A stretch of 52,895 nucleotides of DNA from an uncultured Granulosicoccus sp. (GTDB lineage: Bacteria > Pseudomonadota > Gammaproteobacteria > Granulosicoccales > Granulosicoccaceae), in the NCBI GenBank assembly GCA_937991945.1, contig CALKLO010000122.1, forward strand, positions 1 to 52,895. Direction: 5' to 3'. Of this stretch, positions 24,981 through 33,516 are shown one piece after another; positions within the stretch are counted from its first letter, which is position 1; each line of letters opens with the position of its first letter. Position numbers and translations under genes: made by a program. Under the pieces are notes generated by a model, which saw nothing but the letters and a program-made list of their open reading frames with translations, was not told the origin of the DNA and ran no database searches.

Positions 24981-25113
24981 GTTTGGCGTATCTTGGTGGT
25001 TTAACGCATGCGCAATGGGTTTGTACGACTGGGGCAGTAGTGTGCCTTGTTACGGGTCTCCCTCAACGATTGCGACTATTCATCCGTTCGTTATTGTCAG
25101 GAATTAACCGCAT

Positions 25114-26430
25114 ATGGCCGTCATACTCAAGGCAAGCAAATCTCAATCAGATCGCCAGGACGATGATGTGAAAGTCCGCTCTATTGTGGAAGGTTTACTC
25201 AACGACATAGAAACCAATGGCGATCGTGCTGTAAGAGCCTTGTCCGAGAAATTTGATAACTGGTCGCCAGAGTCATTCTTACTCTCTGAAAATGATATTG
25301 AAGCTGCCATGGCCAAGGTGTCAGCTCAAGACTTAGCCGATATCAAGTTTGCTCAAAAGCAGGTGCGTTCGTTTGCCGAAAAGCAACGAGCTTCCATGTT
25401 GGATGTGGAAGTGGAGACTATGCCAGGAGTTGTATTAGGTCATAAGCACATTCCAGTAAATTCTGTTGGTTGTTATGTACCCGGCGGAAAATACCCAATG
25501 GTTGCCAGCGCGCATATGAGTGTGCTTACCGCAAAGGTAGCAGGAGTCAAACGGGTGGTTGCTGCCGCACCGCCGTTCAAAGGCGGTGCACATCCCGCCA
25601 TTGTTGCTGCCATGCATTTAGGAGGCGCTGATGAAATACTAGTACTGGGTGGGACTCAAGCAGTGGGTGCTATGGCTATTGGTACTGAAACAATAGCGCC
25701 TGTGGATATGCTGGTTGGGCCGGGTAATGCGTTTGTTGCTGAGGCCAAGCGTCAGTTGTATGGTCGGGTAGGCATTGATTTGTTTGCAGGTCCAACAGAG
25801 ACCTGTGTCATAGCTGACGACACAGTCGATGGAGAATTGGTTGCTACCGATTTACTTGGGCAAGCCGAACATGGAACCAACTCACCAGCCGTGTTGATTA
25901 CTGACTCGCGCCAATTAGCGGAAGACACGCTAAAAGAGATTGATCGTTTGTTAGACATTCTACCAACCGCTGAAGTAGCAAGACAATCATGGCAAGACTA
26001 CGGTGAGATTATTTTGTGCGAAAGTCTTGAAGAGATGCTTGAGCAGTCTGAAATTTTAGCCTCTGAACATGTCCAAGTTATGACACGTGATGATGACTAC
26101 TTTCTGGACAACATGACGGCCTATGGGGCATTGTTTTTAGGCCCAAGAACCAATGTTGCCTATGGCGATAAAGTCATAGGTACAAACCACACGCTCCCCA
26201 CAAAAAAAGCAGGGCGTTATACCGGCGGACTATGGGTCGGGAAATTTATAAAGACCCATACCTACCAACGCGTATTAACCGATGAAGCATCCGCATTGGT
26301 AGGTGAGTATTGTTCGCGCTTATGCATGCTAGAAGGTTTCGCAGGTCATGCCGAGCAAGCCAATGTTCGAGTGCGTCGTTATGGCGGACGTAACGTTCCT
26401 TACGCGACTGGCGCTGCGGTTAAATCATAG
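25114..26430 (+). CDS. HpsN-like sulfopropanediol/histidinol dehydrogenase family enzyme
   Basis: The 438-residue product has the histidinol dehydrogenase fold, and all zinc and catalytic residues of HisD can be placed: Gln250 and His253 (LGQAEHG), Asp352 ([11 protein letters not shown]), His412 (FAGHAEQ) and the Glu318-His319 base pair (ASEHVQ). The extended sequence, such as [15 protein letters not shown] and [19 protein letters not shown], is closer in my memory to HpsN, the NAD-dependent 2,3-dihydroxypropane-1-sulfonate dehydrogenase, than to HisD. It should oxidise a primary alcohol to an acid in two NAD steps. AGGA lies 11 bases before ATG 25114. It heads a tight cluster under a LacI regulator; no his or other sulfonate genes are nearby, so the substrate is open. 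Confidence 0.8.
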   Translation: MAVILKASKSQSDRQDDDVKVRSIVEGLLNDIETNGDRAVRALSEKFDNWSPESFLLSENDIEAAMAKVSAQDLADIKFAQKQVRSFAEKQRASMLDVEVETMPGVVLGHKHIPVNSVGCYVPGGKYPMVASAHMSVLTAKVAGVKRVVAAAPPFKGGAHPAIVAAMHLGGADEILVLGGTQAVGAMAIGTETIAPVDMLVGPGNAFVAEAKRQLYGRVGIDLFAGPTETCVIADDTVDGELVATDLLGQAEHGTNSPAVLITDSRQLAEDTLKEIDRLLDILPTAEVARQSWQDYGEIILCESLEEMLEQSEILASEHVQVMTRDDDYFLDNMTAYGALFLGPRTNVAYGDKVIGTNHTLPTKKAGRYTGGLWVGKFIKTHTYQRVLTDEASALVGEYCSRLCMLEGFAGHAEQANVRVRRYGGRNVPYATGAAVKS

Positions 26431-26432
26431 CC

Positions 26433-27197
26433 ATGGATTTGCCGCAAACACCTTCATTCAGACTCGATGGGCGTCGTGCTCTGATTACAGGGGCTAGTCG
26501 AGGCATTGGTTTAGGGGCTGCTTGTGCCTTGGCGCAGGCAGGTGCAGATGTTGTTCTCGCTGCGCGCTCGTCTGATGAATTGTCCGCTATTTGTGATGCC
26601 TTAAAGCAAGCCGGTTACCAAGCTTCTTTTCTAGAGCTTGATGTGACAGATGTCGCTACAACCAAAGAGCGTATTGATGGGGCGGGGCCGTTTGATATTC
26701 TCGTTAATAATGCCGGTGTTAACCGTCCCGGGCCGATGACTACCATGACCGAAGACGACTACGATACGGTCATGAATTTAAATGTACGTGCCGCATATTT
26801 TGTTGCGCAAGTGGTTGTCGCTCAAATGATCAAGGCAGGTTGTGGTGGCTCCATCATTAATACGTCTTCGCAAATGGGGCACGTAGGCGGTATAGATAGA
26901 ACGGTTTACTGTGCCAGTAAGTTTGCAATAGAGGGCATGACGCGCGCCTTGGCAATAGAGGTGGGCGAGCATAATATTCGTGTCAATACGGTTTGCCCAA
27001 CGTTTATTGCCACACCTTTTACGGCTGCCACGTTGGCAGACCCAGAACGCGTTGCCTGGATAAAGTCCAAAATCAAGCTTGGCCGCATTGGTGAAATTGA
27101 GGACGTTATGGGGGCTTATGTGTTTCTAGCCTCTGATGCAGCCAGTTTAATCACAGGCACTTCTTTACTGATCGATGGCGGATGGACTGCAGGATGA
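26433..27197 (+). CDS. Short-chain dehydrogenase/reductase
   Basis: A classical 254-residue SDR: nucleotide-binding TGASRGIG near 19-26, NNAG near 90-93, catalytic Ser in NTSSQMG near 144 and Tyr159-Lys163 in YCASK, then the C-terminal IDGGWTAG. It should use NAD(P) to oxidise or reduce a hydroxyl/carbonyl. It starts 2 bases after the HpsN-like gene stop and so shares its operon. An SDR beside an HpsN-type enzyme resembles the DHPS epimerising pair HpsO/HpsN, but this is an analogy, not an identification. Confidence 0.88.
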   Translation: MDLPQTPSFRLDGRRALITGASRGIGLGAACALAQAGADVVLAARSSDELSAICDALKQAGYQASFLELDVTDVATTKERIDGAGPFDILVNNAGVNRPGPMTTMTEDDYDTVMNLNVRAAYFVAQVVVAQMIKAGCGGSIINTSSQMGHVGGIDRTVYCASKFAIEGMTRALAIEVGEHNIRVNTVCPTFIATPFTAATLADPERVAWIKSKIKLGRIGEIEDVMGAYVFLASDAASLITGTSLLIDGGWTAG

Positions 27198-27231
27198 ATA
27201 CACACATAAAACGAATGTTGGAGTTACCGTC

Positions 27232-28257
27232 TTGAGTCAATCATCACTCTCATCCCGATTGGTTCGGTACAGCGACCTTAAGCCGTGTTTGAATGCTTTC
27301 GTTGACACGCGTACGCCTGGCTCCGATACCAAAGAGAACTTTACTATCGTGGGGCCAGGGGTGTCGGAAAACCCTGACCAACATGTTCATATCCCTGAGC
27401 CGCACGGTTTCAACATCGGGGGTGCTCGCCAACCGCCAGGGTGTCTTAATTCACAACACAGTCATAACACCGCTGAGGTGTTTGTTGTTCATAGTGGTCA
27501 ATGGCGTTTCCTATACGGGGTAGATGCAGACGATGCCTATGTAGAGATGGGGCCCGGTGACACTATTTCTATTCCGACAAAAATGTTTAGAGGTTTTGAG
27601 AACACCGGCGATAGCACAGGATTTTTATTTGCTGTGCTGGGTGGCGATGACCCAGGCAAAGTGACGTGGGCGCCGTCGGTCTTTGAATTAGCAGAGCAAT
27701 ACGGGTTGGTTTTGTTAGAGGGTGGGCGTCTAGTCGATATTGCAGCAGGGGACACAGTGCCTTCTGATGCCAAACGCCAACAGCCGCCGAGTCAGTCAGA
27801 GGTTGAAGCCTTGAAAACGCCAAGCCCTGATGACTTAGCTGCCTGTGTTGCCTTTGCCAATAATTTAGAAGGTAATGAAGCCTCGTCTTTGTTAGCGTTT
27901 GTACAATCAGGGAGTGTGAGTGAGGCTGCCGTTATAACACCTGCTAACACGGCTGATGGTTTTACAGCGGGCCCCATTAAAGGATGGTGGAAACACGACT
28001 TTAATGTTCGCCGAGTCACCTTGTCAGCTAACGCCTCTATCTCATTACATACACGTCTTGAGGCTGAAGTCGTGTTTTTGCAATCGGGTTCGTTAACGGT
28101 TGCTAACAGCGATGGCGAGCAAGTGACTATGGGCGCAGGCGATACCTTGAGCTTGCCCATTGGTATGGCTCGATCATGGTCCAACTCATCAGAGACGCCA
28201 ACCGTTGCATTTGTTGTCCGAGGTGGGGATTCGCCTCAGGCACCTACGGCTGGGTAG
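27232..28257 (+). CDS. Double-cupin (bicupin) protein
   Basis: The 341-residue product has two cupin barrels (about 50-165 and 235-335). The first keeps the metal motif HSHNTAE (two His and Glu) but its second motif, PTKMFRGFENTG, lacks the usual His. The second barrel reads HTRLEAE and PIGMARSWSN, so it is further degenerate. Gentisate-dioxygenase-like or isomerase/binding bicupins are the closest architecture. A TTG start at 27232 was chosen because TTGGAG lies 9 bases before it; an in-frame ATG at 27175 would overlap the SDR gene by 23 bases and lacks a site. The operon context implies a role in the same pathway. Confidence 0.65.
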   Translation: MSQSSLSSRLVRYSDLKPCLNAFVDTRTPGSDTKENFTIVGPGVSENPDQHVHIPEPHGFNIGGARQPPGCLNSQHSHNTAEVFVVHSGQWRFLYGVDADDAYVEMGPGDTISIPTKMFRGFENTGDSTGFLFAVLGGDDPGKVTWAPSVFELAEQYGLVLLEGGRLVDIAAGDTVPSDAKRQQPPSQSEVEALKTPSPDDLAACVAFANNLEGNEASSLLAFVQSGSVSEAAVITPANTADGFTAGPIKGWWKHDFNVRRVTLSANASISLHTRLEAEVVFLQSGSLTVANSDGEQVTMGAGDTLSLPIGMARSWSNSSETPTVAFVVRGGDSPQAPTAG

Positions 28258-28314
28258 TAACGCACTTTACGTGTCAGTCGATTCGTTTTAATCCACTCAT
28301 TGAGTACCCAATGT

Positions 28315-29463
28315 ATGAAAATTTCATCAGACAGCATACTGACAACACACGTTGGATCTTTGCCAAGACCTAAAGATGTCACTGACTTGGTTTTTGCCAA
28401 AGAGAAGGAAGAGCCCGTTGATGAGGCTGAGTTCAATCAGGTTATTGAGCGTTCAGTGAGTGATACGTTGGCTAAGCAGAAAAAAGCGGGTATCGCCATA
28501 CCATCCGATGGTGAGATGAGCAAAATTTCTTACGCTACTTACATCAAGGATCGCTTAACCGGTTTTGCTGGCGATAGTCCACGACGCGCACCGGCAGACT
28601 TGCTGCAGTTTCCTGGTTTTTTAGAACGACAAGCCAAAGGTGGTGGCACGCCGAGTTATAGGCGCCCACAGTGTGTAGGTCCTATTGAAGTTAAGAACCT
28701 TGAACCACTGCATGATGATATTCGTTGGATGAAGGCAGCCATGGAGACTCATGGTTTTGAGGAAGGGTTTATGAACTCGGCAACGCCGGGTGTTATCGCT
28801 TTGTTTCAGCCGTCGGAATATCACGCGACTCACGAAGCGTATCTTGAAGATGTTGCGGAAGCTATGCGCCATGAGTACGAAGCCATCGTTGCCAGTGGTC
28901 TCATCTTGCAACTAGACAGCCCCGATCTTGGGCTGGGCCGGCACATGATGTTCCCTGATTTGAGTGATGATGAGTTCGTTCGCCAAGCAGAAGTGCACAT
29001 TGAAGTTCTTAATCACGCGTTGCGAAATATCCCAGGTGATCGCGTGCGTATGCACGTGTGTTGGGGTAACTACGAAGGCCCGCATATTTGTGATATTGCG
29101 TTAGCTAAGGTGTTGCCCGCTGTTTTAAAAGCAAAGCCACGAGGGTTGTTGTTTGAAACTTCCAACCCACGGCACTCCCACGAGTGGCGTGCATGGCAAG
29201 AAAATAAAATCCCTGATGACTACGTGCTTATCCCAGGTGTTATCGATTCAACGACCAACTTTGTTGAGCATCCACAACTGGTTGCGGATCGCATTTGCCG
29301 GTATGCCGATATTGTTGGTCGCGAACGGGTTATTGCAGGATCAGATTGTGGCTTTGCCACGTTTGCTGGCTTCGGCGCCGTCGATGAAGATATCGTATGG
29401 GCAAAACTTGCCAGTTTGAGTGAAGGTGCTGAAATGGCTAGCGCCACCTTATGGGGCAAGTAA
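28315..29463 (+). CDS. MetE C-terminal-like zinc thiol methyltransferase/lyase family protein
   Basis: The 382-residue product matches the catalytic (C-terminal) domain of cobalamin-independent methionine synthase as a stand-alone enzyme: THVGSLPRPKDV at the start and DSPDLGLGRHM in the middle. All four zinc ligands can be placed: His247 and Cys249 (MHVCWGN), Glu281 (LLFETSN) and Cys345 (GSDCGF). In this family the zinc activates a thiol; known members include methionine synthase and the epoxyalkane:coenzyme M transferase, so the substrate is probably a thiol or thioether. ATG 28315 was chosen over an upstream TTG. Its 3' end overlaps the next gene by 13 bases. Confidence 0.8.
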   Translation: MKISSDSILTTHVGSLPRPKDVTDLVFAKEKEEPVDEAEFNQVIERSVSDTLAKQKKAGIAIPSDGEMSKISYATYIKDRLTGFAGDSPRRAPADLLQFPGFLERQAKGGGTPSYRRPQCVGPIEVKNLEPLHDDIRWMKAAMETHGFEEGFMNSATPGVIALFQPSEYHATHEAYLEDVAEAMRHEYEAIVASGLILQLDSPDLGLGRHMMFPDLSDDEFVRQAEVHIEVLNHALRNIPGDRVRMHVCWGNYEGPHICDIALAKVLPAVLKAKPRGLLFETSNPRHSHEWRAWQENKIPDDYVLIPGVIDSTTNFVEHPQLVADRICRYADIVGRERVIAGSDCGFATFAGFGAVDEDIVWAKLASLSEGAEMASATLWGK

Positions 29464-30200
29464 CAACACTCTACTTACTGCCGGGCATGATGTGCGATGA
29501 GAGATTGTTCTCATCGCAAGTTAAGGCATTATCGACGTGCTACCAATGTGTTGTTGTGAGCTGTCTACACGGCGATTCGATAGAGTTTTTTGCACTAGAT
29601 GTTCTGCAACGCATTAAAACCGATATTGCACAATCAAAAGAGCCTGTCAGAAGCGTTCTTGTAGGGCTGTCTATGGGCGGCATTGTTGCCATGGAGTGTA
29701 TGCGCCTAGCCCCGCAGCTCATAGATGCCGTTGTGCTGATGGACACCAACCACTTAGCTGAAGATTCAACGCGGCAACGATTACGCCCACCACAAATTAA
29801 GCGGGTATTAGACGGTGAGCTGGACACCGTATTGATTGACGAGATGAAGCCGCTATATTTAGCGCCGATCAATCGATCTAATGAACTATTGCTTGCGTTG
29901 GTTTTGGATATGGCGAAAATGCTAGGGCCTACCGTTTTCGCGCAGCAATCCAACGCCTTAATGAATCGAGTGGATAGCACGCAGACGCTATCTCAATGGG
30001 GTAAGCCTGCGCTTGTGCTCTATGGCGCATTTGATGAATTGTGTCCTCCTGAAAGACATGTGATGATGCACAAGTTGATGCAAAACTCAGCATTAATTGA
30101 AATTCCTAATGCTGGACATTTGACCACGCTTGAAGCTCCCACCATGGTTAATGATGCTTTGTTGTCTTTCCTCAAAGCACTTGAGAGTGTTGATGGCTAA
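29451..30200 (+). CDS. Alpha/beta-hydrolase, last gene of the catabolic cluster
   Basis: The 249-residue cytoplasmic product has LLPGMMCDERLF (oxyanion-side loop, about 9-20), the nucleophile elbow GLSMGG near 74-79, the acid in GAFDELCPP near 193 and the catalytic His in NAGHLTTLE near 224. It is a typical small esterase/thioesterase-like enzyme. It starts 13 bases inside the MetE-like gene, so it is translationally coupled to it; this suggests it acts on a product of the zinc enzyme. Substrate unknown. Confidence 0.83.
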   Translation: MGQVTTLYLLPGMMCDERLFSSQVKALSTCYQCVVVSCLHGDSIEFFALDVLQRIKTDIAQSKEPVRSVLVGLSMGGIVAMECMRLAPQLIDAVVLMDTNHLAEDSTRQRLRPPQIKRVLDGELDTVLIDEMKPLYLAPINRSNELLLALVLDMAKMLGPTVFAQQSNALMNRVDSTQTLSQWGKPALVLYGAFDELCPPERHVMMHKLMQNSALIEIPNAGHLTTLEAPTMVNDALLSFLKALESVDG

Positions 30201-30235
30201 TGTCTGATACGTAAAGGAAAACGTATGACCAATGC

Positions 30236-30257
30236 GGCTCATGGCAATGCATGAGCC
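30236..30257. terminator. Hairpin at the end of the LacI-cluster operon
   Basis: An 8-bp perfect stem GGCTCATG 30236-30243 / CATGAGCC 30250-30257 with a 6-nt loop, followed by TTTGATT. It lies between convergent genes ending at 30200 and 30284 and is a plausible weak terminator. Confidence 0.55.
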
Positions 30258-30283
30258 TTTGATTGAAACATCATGTCGTGTAG

Positions 30284-31300
30284 TTATTTAAATGACTTAA
30301 AACTTGCTTCGTAAAAACGAATCATGTTCTCGTGCATATCGGTATGAAAAGCGATGCGATCAAACCCCTCGGGGTCTCCACATACCATTTCGTATTCGAT
30401 GGGGTCATCCAACTTGAAGGCTTCTCTGCACGCAACAACCATGAAAGCAAAGTGGGAAGCGTTTTCAATCCAATGAGTTTCTGGGGCCTTAGGTAGTCTT
30501 TGCGCAAGTAAAGCGGCATTGCTCTGTGTGGGTACGCTGTCGTCTAGCTCCCCTGACCAAAGCTGAACATCTGCAGTTACAGAGCTAAGCGATTTTTCTG
30601 TATAGGCAAAGGCCAACCCGGGAGCCGACAACACTGCAGCGCTGATGCGCCCGTCTGCACCCCAAGCGCTGTCCGGTAGATTTTGCATGTCAGCTTCATA
30701 CAGGGCATCGATCATCCCATTTTTGCAGACAAATTCTGACGGCTGCTTTTGGCAAAATTGCACGGCGTTGTTGATATCTGGAACCCCACCAACCAACCCT
30801 AAACCGGTGTATCCCCCTGCGGAAAATCCGTAAAAACCGATATTGTTGGGATCAATATGCGATGTCAGTTCTGAGTCAGCTAACAGATGATCGATAACCC
30901 GACTGATATGCCTGGGTCGATCCACCGCCCATTGATCTATTCCTGAGCTCATATCCGACCACGTGTTGCCAGAATGAGAAGGTGCTGCGACGATGAAGCC
31001 AGCATCAGCGAGGGCTGCTGCGGTATCGGCATGACCGGCATACCAGCCTCCGAATCCGTGAGAGATTAAAATCAGCCCACCGTTGGGTGCTGATATTGGC
31101 GCATCCAAAGCAACCGGTAGTCCGAACTGAGTATTTGCGGTATCAGGTGGGGCTTGGTCGCTGGGATACCACAGGCCAACGGTTAGGCTTTTATACCCTG
31201 CATCTGGCACTTCAACTTCACGAAAGCCTGCTGCCTCTATACTGAAGGATGCGACAGCCAGAGAGCTGGCGATTAAAGCGCGATTGAAAGTTGTGTTCAT
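30284..31300 (-). CDS. Exported alpha/beta-hydrolase (dienelactone hydrolase/PAF-acetylhydrolase-like)
   Basis: The 338-residue product has a signal peptide (about 1-24, ending SIEAA) and a secreted hydrolase body: HGFGGWYAGH near 82-91 (oxyanion loop), GFSAGG near 160-165 with the nucleophile Ser, SGELDDSVP near 254 for the acid and ENASHFAF near 285 for the His. Two cysteine pairs (CQKQPSEFVC and later CREAF/VCGD) fit a periplasmic protein. It is probably an esterase acting outside the inner membrane. An AraC-type regulator is encoded divergently, 131 bases away, with a large palindrome between. Confidence 0.8.
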   Translation of the reverse strand: MNTTFNRALIASSLAVASFSIEAAGFREVEVPDAGYKSLTVGLWYPSDQAPPDTANTQFGLPVALDAPISAPNGGLILISHGFGGWYAGHADTAAALADAGFIVAAPSHSGNTWSDMSSGIDQWAVDRPRHISRVIDHLLADSELTSHIDPNNIGFYGFSAGGYTGLGLVGGVPDINNAVQFCQKQPSEFVCKNGMIDALYEADMQNLPDSAWGADGRISAAVLSAPGLAFAYTEKSLSSVTADVQLWSGELDDSVPTQSNAALLAQRLPKAPETHWIENASHFAFMVVACREAFKLDDPIEYEMVCGDPEGFDRIAFHTDMHENMIRFYEASFKSFK

Positions 31301-31363
31301 GACGATATCTGAGTCGGTTAGGAGTCATCAGTATCGACATAAGTTGTTGAATATGAGACCTTT

Positions 31364-31393
31364 ATCATGATCTCGGACGTCCTAGATCACGAT
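31364..31393. promoter_or_regulatory. 30-bp near-perfect palindrome in a divergent promoter region
   Basis: ATCATGATCTCGGACGTCCT continues to AGATCACGAT; the two 15-base halves mirror each other with only two mismatched pairs. The centre is GGACGTCC. It lies between the divergent hydrolase and AraC-type regulator genes and is probably an operator controlling one or both. Confidence 0.6.
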
Positions 31394-31431
31394 TGAGAAC
31401 CTATTAGCCTGGCTAGTCTTTACCGATTTTC

Positions 31432-32514
31432 ATGACTAACGTACCCATTCCTTTTGTTGTTGCCTTCCTGCTGTTATTGCTGGCTGCCACTAATCGACGT
31501 GTGATGAAAGGCACGCCAACGGGGCGGGTCTTTTTGCAAGTGATCTATCTGTACGCCGTTTCAATGATAGTCATTGGGCTGAGATGGTCTTTAGGCATGA
31601 TTTCTATTTTGCCAATAGCTGCAGCGTTGGCCGTAATAACATCGGCCTTGTTGTACTTGGCTTTTTGTAGCTTGGGCCGGTCAGGTCCTGTTGTGTCGGT
31701 TCGACGCGACTGGCCGCATGTCATTCCGGTGGTGTTAGTGTCGTTGAGCGCGATCTTATTTATTTCCGGTGTAGACATCTTATTGGCCGTCACCAAAGTG
31801 GTCTACGCAGGGCTTCTTGCGCAGCTGGCTCGTCAAGCCCCTGATTCTTTGCAGTTGGTCAGGTTGAGTTGGTTGAAGAATACACAGCAAGCTCTTTGGG
31901 CTGCAGCTGGGTTGTTGCTGTTTAGTCTCGTTCTGGACGTTGCCATCGCTGTAGATTTTGCGCTCTATGACGGTCGACATGCTGAACACTTAGTGGGCGG
32001 TGTTAGTTTTGTTGTTCTGTTGCTGCTGGGGTGGGTGTCAGTGCTTGCAGGCAGAGAGCGAGTGGTTGATAGTGAGACTCACAGTGTGGCTGAGCCATCC
32101 GATGAATTAACTCAATCTGGTTTGACTGCAACGTCTATCAAGGCGTCGGCAAGCGCGTCGTCAGACTTGTCTGATGAAGAGAGTAATGCATTACTTATTC
32201 GGCTTAACCAATTGCTTATTGAGGAAAAGCTGTACGCTGACACTGAGTTGAATCTTCAACGTCTCGCCAGAAAAGTGGGAGTTCCTGCGCGCAGCGTTTC
32301 ACGAGCTGTTAACGCTTGTACGGGGCAAAACGTTTCTCAGTGGGTCAATCAAGCTCGTATAGAGGCTGCCTGTGAATTATTGATTGATCAGCAGGTTACG
32401 GTTAGTGAGGCCATGTTTGCATCAGGTTTTATCACTAAGTCGAATTTCAACCGTGAGTTTCGCCGTCTCAAAGGGGCAAGCCCGAGTGAATGGCGAAACA
32501 CGCACAGCGAATGA
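31432..32514 (+). CDS. AraC-family regulator with membrane-spanning sensor
   Basis: The 360-residue product has about six N-terminal hydrophobic helices (about 5-205: IPFVVAFLLLLLAA, VYAGLLAQLA, LVGGVSFVVLLLLGWVSVLAG), a polar linker (about 210-250) and a C-terminal AraC DNA-binding domain with two helix-turn-helices (about 265-355: LNLQRLARKVGVPARSVSRA; FASGFITKSNFNREFRRLKG). This is a membrane-embedded AraC regulator, likely sensing a signal at the membrane. It is divergent from the exported hydrolase, its probable target. Confidence 0.82.
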   Translation: MTNVPIPFVVAFLLLLLAATNRRVMKGTPTGRVFLQVIYLYAVSMIVIGLRWSLGMISILPIAAALAVITSALLYLAFCSLGRSGPVVSVRRDWPHVIPVVLVSLSAILFISGVDILLAVTKVVYAGLLAQLARQAPDSLQLVRLSWLKNTQQALWAAAGLLLFSLVLDVAIAVDFALYDGRHAEHLVGGVSFVVLLLLGWVSVLAGRERVVDSETHSVAEPSDELTQSGLTATSIKASASASSDLSDEESNALLIRLNQLLIEEKLYADTELNLQRLARKVGVPARSVSRAVNACTGQNVSQWVNQARIEAACELLIDQQVTVSEAMFASGFITKSNFNREFRRLKGASPSEWRNTHSE

Positions 32515-32535
32515 ATCGAGTCTGACCCCATCACT

Positions 32536-33432
32536 ATGACGCCATACCCTGAAATACGTGACTTACAAATGCTACTTGTCTTGTCGCAACGCAAGCATTT
32601 CACACAAGCGGCACTCGATTGCGGCATATCACAGCCAGCGTTCTCCGCACGTATTCGTCATTTAGAAGAAGAGCTAGGCGTGCCGATTGTTCGTCGCGGT
32701 AATAAGTTTTTAGGCTTCACACCCGACGGCGAATTGGTTTTAAAATGGGCCAGTAAAATCGTGGCTGATGCCGAAGGTCTCAGACAAGATATTGAAATTT
32801 CAAAAGGTGCTTTGCGAGGTAGTTTAGCCATCGGCGTTGTACCGACAGCGCTAACGTATGCGGCTAATATTTCTACTCAGTTAAGAGCGACTCATCCTCA
32901 TTTGGCGATACAGATTTTGTCGCTGACCTCTGCGCAAATAGCCAGACAATTGTTGAACTTCTCAATTGATGCAGGAATTTCCTACGCTGATGAGCTTGAC
33001 GCCACGGCCCTAAAATTTGAGGCGATTTACGCTGAAGAATACGTTTTACTAGCACCGGCAGCTTTGGCTCCACGCCAATCGGGTGCTGTGTCGTGGGAGG
33101 AGGCTGCAGGTTTACCGTTATGCTTGTTAAGTCGGGATATGCACTTTCGACAAATTGTTGATGACGTGTTTGAGCAAGCAGGCGTGCAACCAGAACCTGT
33201 CATGGAAACCAATGCTTTCACGGCAGCCTTGGCACAAGTGACCAACGGGTCAGCGGCGACCATTGCACCCGCCAAGTTAGTCGATAGCCTGTTGTTGGGC
33301 AATAAAACTGTAGCGTTAACACTAACTCAGCCGGTAGTGAGTCATTCGATAGGTCTCGCTACCTTAGATCATGAGCCAAGCCTGCCTGCGATATCAGCGC
33401 TGCAGGCTTGTATACAATCTCACGATAACTAA
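32536..33432 (+). CDS. LysR-family regulator, probably of formate dehydrogenase
   Basis: The 298-residue product has the LysR winged helix at the N-terminus (about 6-64: LQMLLVLSQRKHFTQAALDC, SQPAFSARIRHLEEELGVPIV) and a substrate-binding co-inducer domain (about 95-290). It starts 21 bases after the AraC-type gene and ends 84 bases before the formate dehydrogenase fusion gene, on the same strand. LysR genes (fdsR) commonly sit next to NAD-dependent formate dehydrogenase genes, which supports the proposed target. Confidence 0.85.
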   Translation: MTPYPEIRDLQMLLVLSQRKHFTQAALDCGISQPAFSARIRHLEEELGVPIVRRGNKFLGFTPDGELVLKWASKIVADAEGLRQDIEISKGALRGSLAIGVVPTALTYAANISTQLRATHPHLAIQILSLTSAQIARQLLNFSIDAGISYADELDATALKFEAIYAEEYVLLAPAALAPRQSGAVSWEEAAGLPLCLLSRDMHFRQIVDDVFEQAGVQPEPVMETNAFTAALAQVTNGSAATIAPAKLVDSLLLGNKTVALTLTQPVVSHSIGLATLDHEPSLPAISALQACIQSHDN

Positions 33433-33516
33433 AACAAATCGCGCAATCCAATTTAATTATTTGAATTTATTGCCGAAATAGGCTCTATTACGCCCATTGA
33501 TTTAGGAGTAGTGGAA

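Noticed and set aside
24983-25171. A 62-codon frame in the LacI-regulator to dehydrogenase gap
   Set aside because: It overlaps the dehydrogenase start and shows no family similarity.
30225-30254. A 9-codon frame with a good AAGGAA ribosome-binding site after the hydrolase gene
   Set aside because: Too short to support and it lies within the hairpin between convergent genes.
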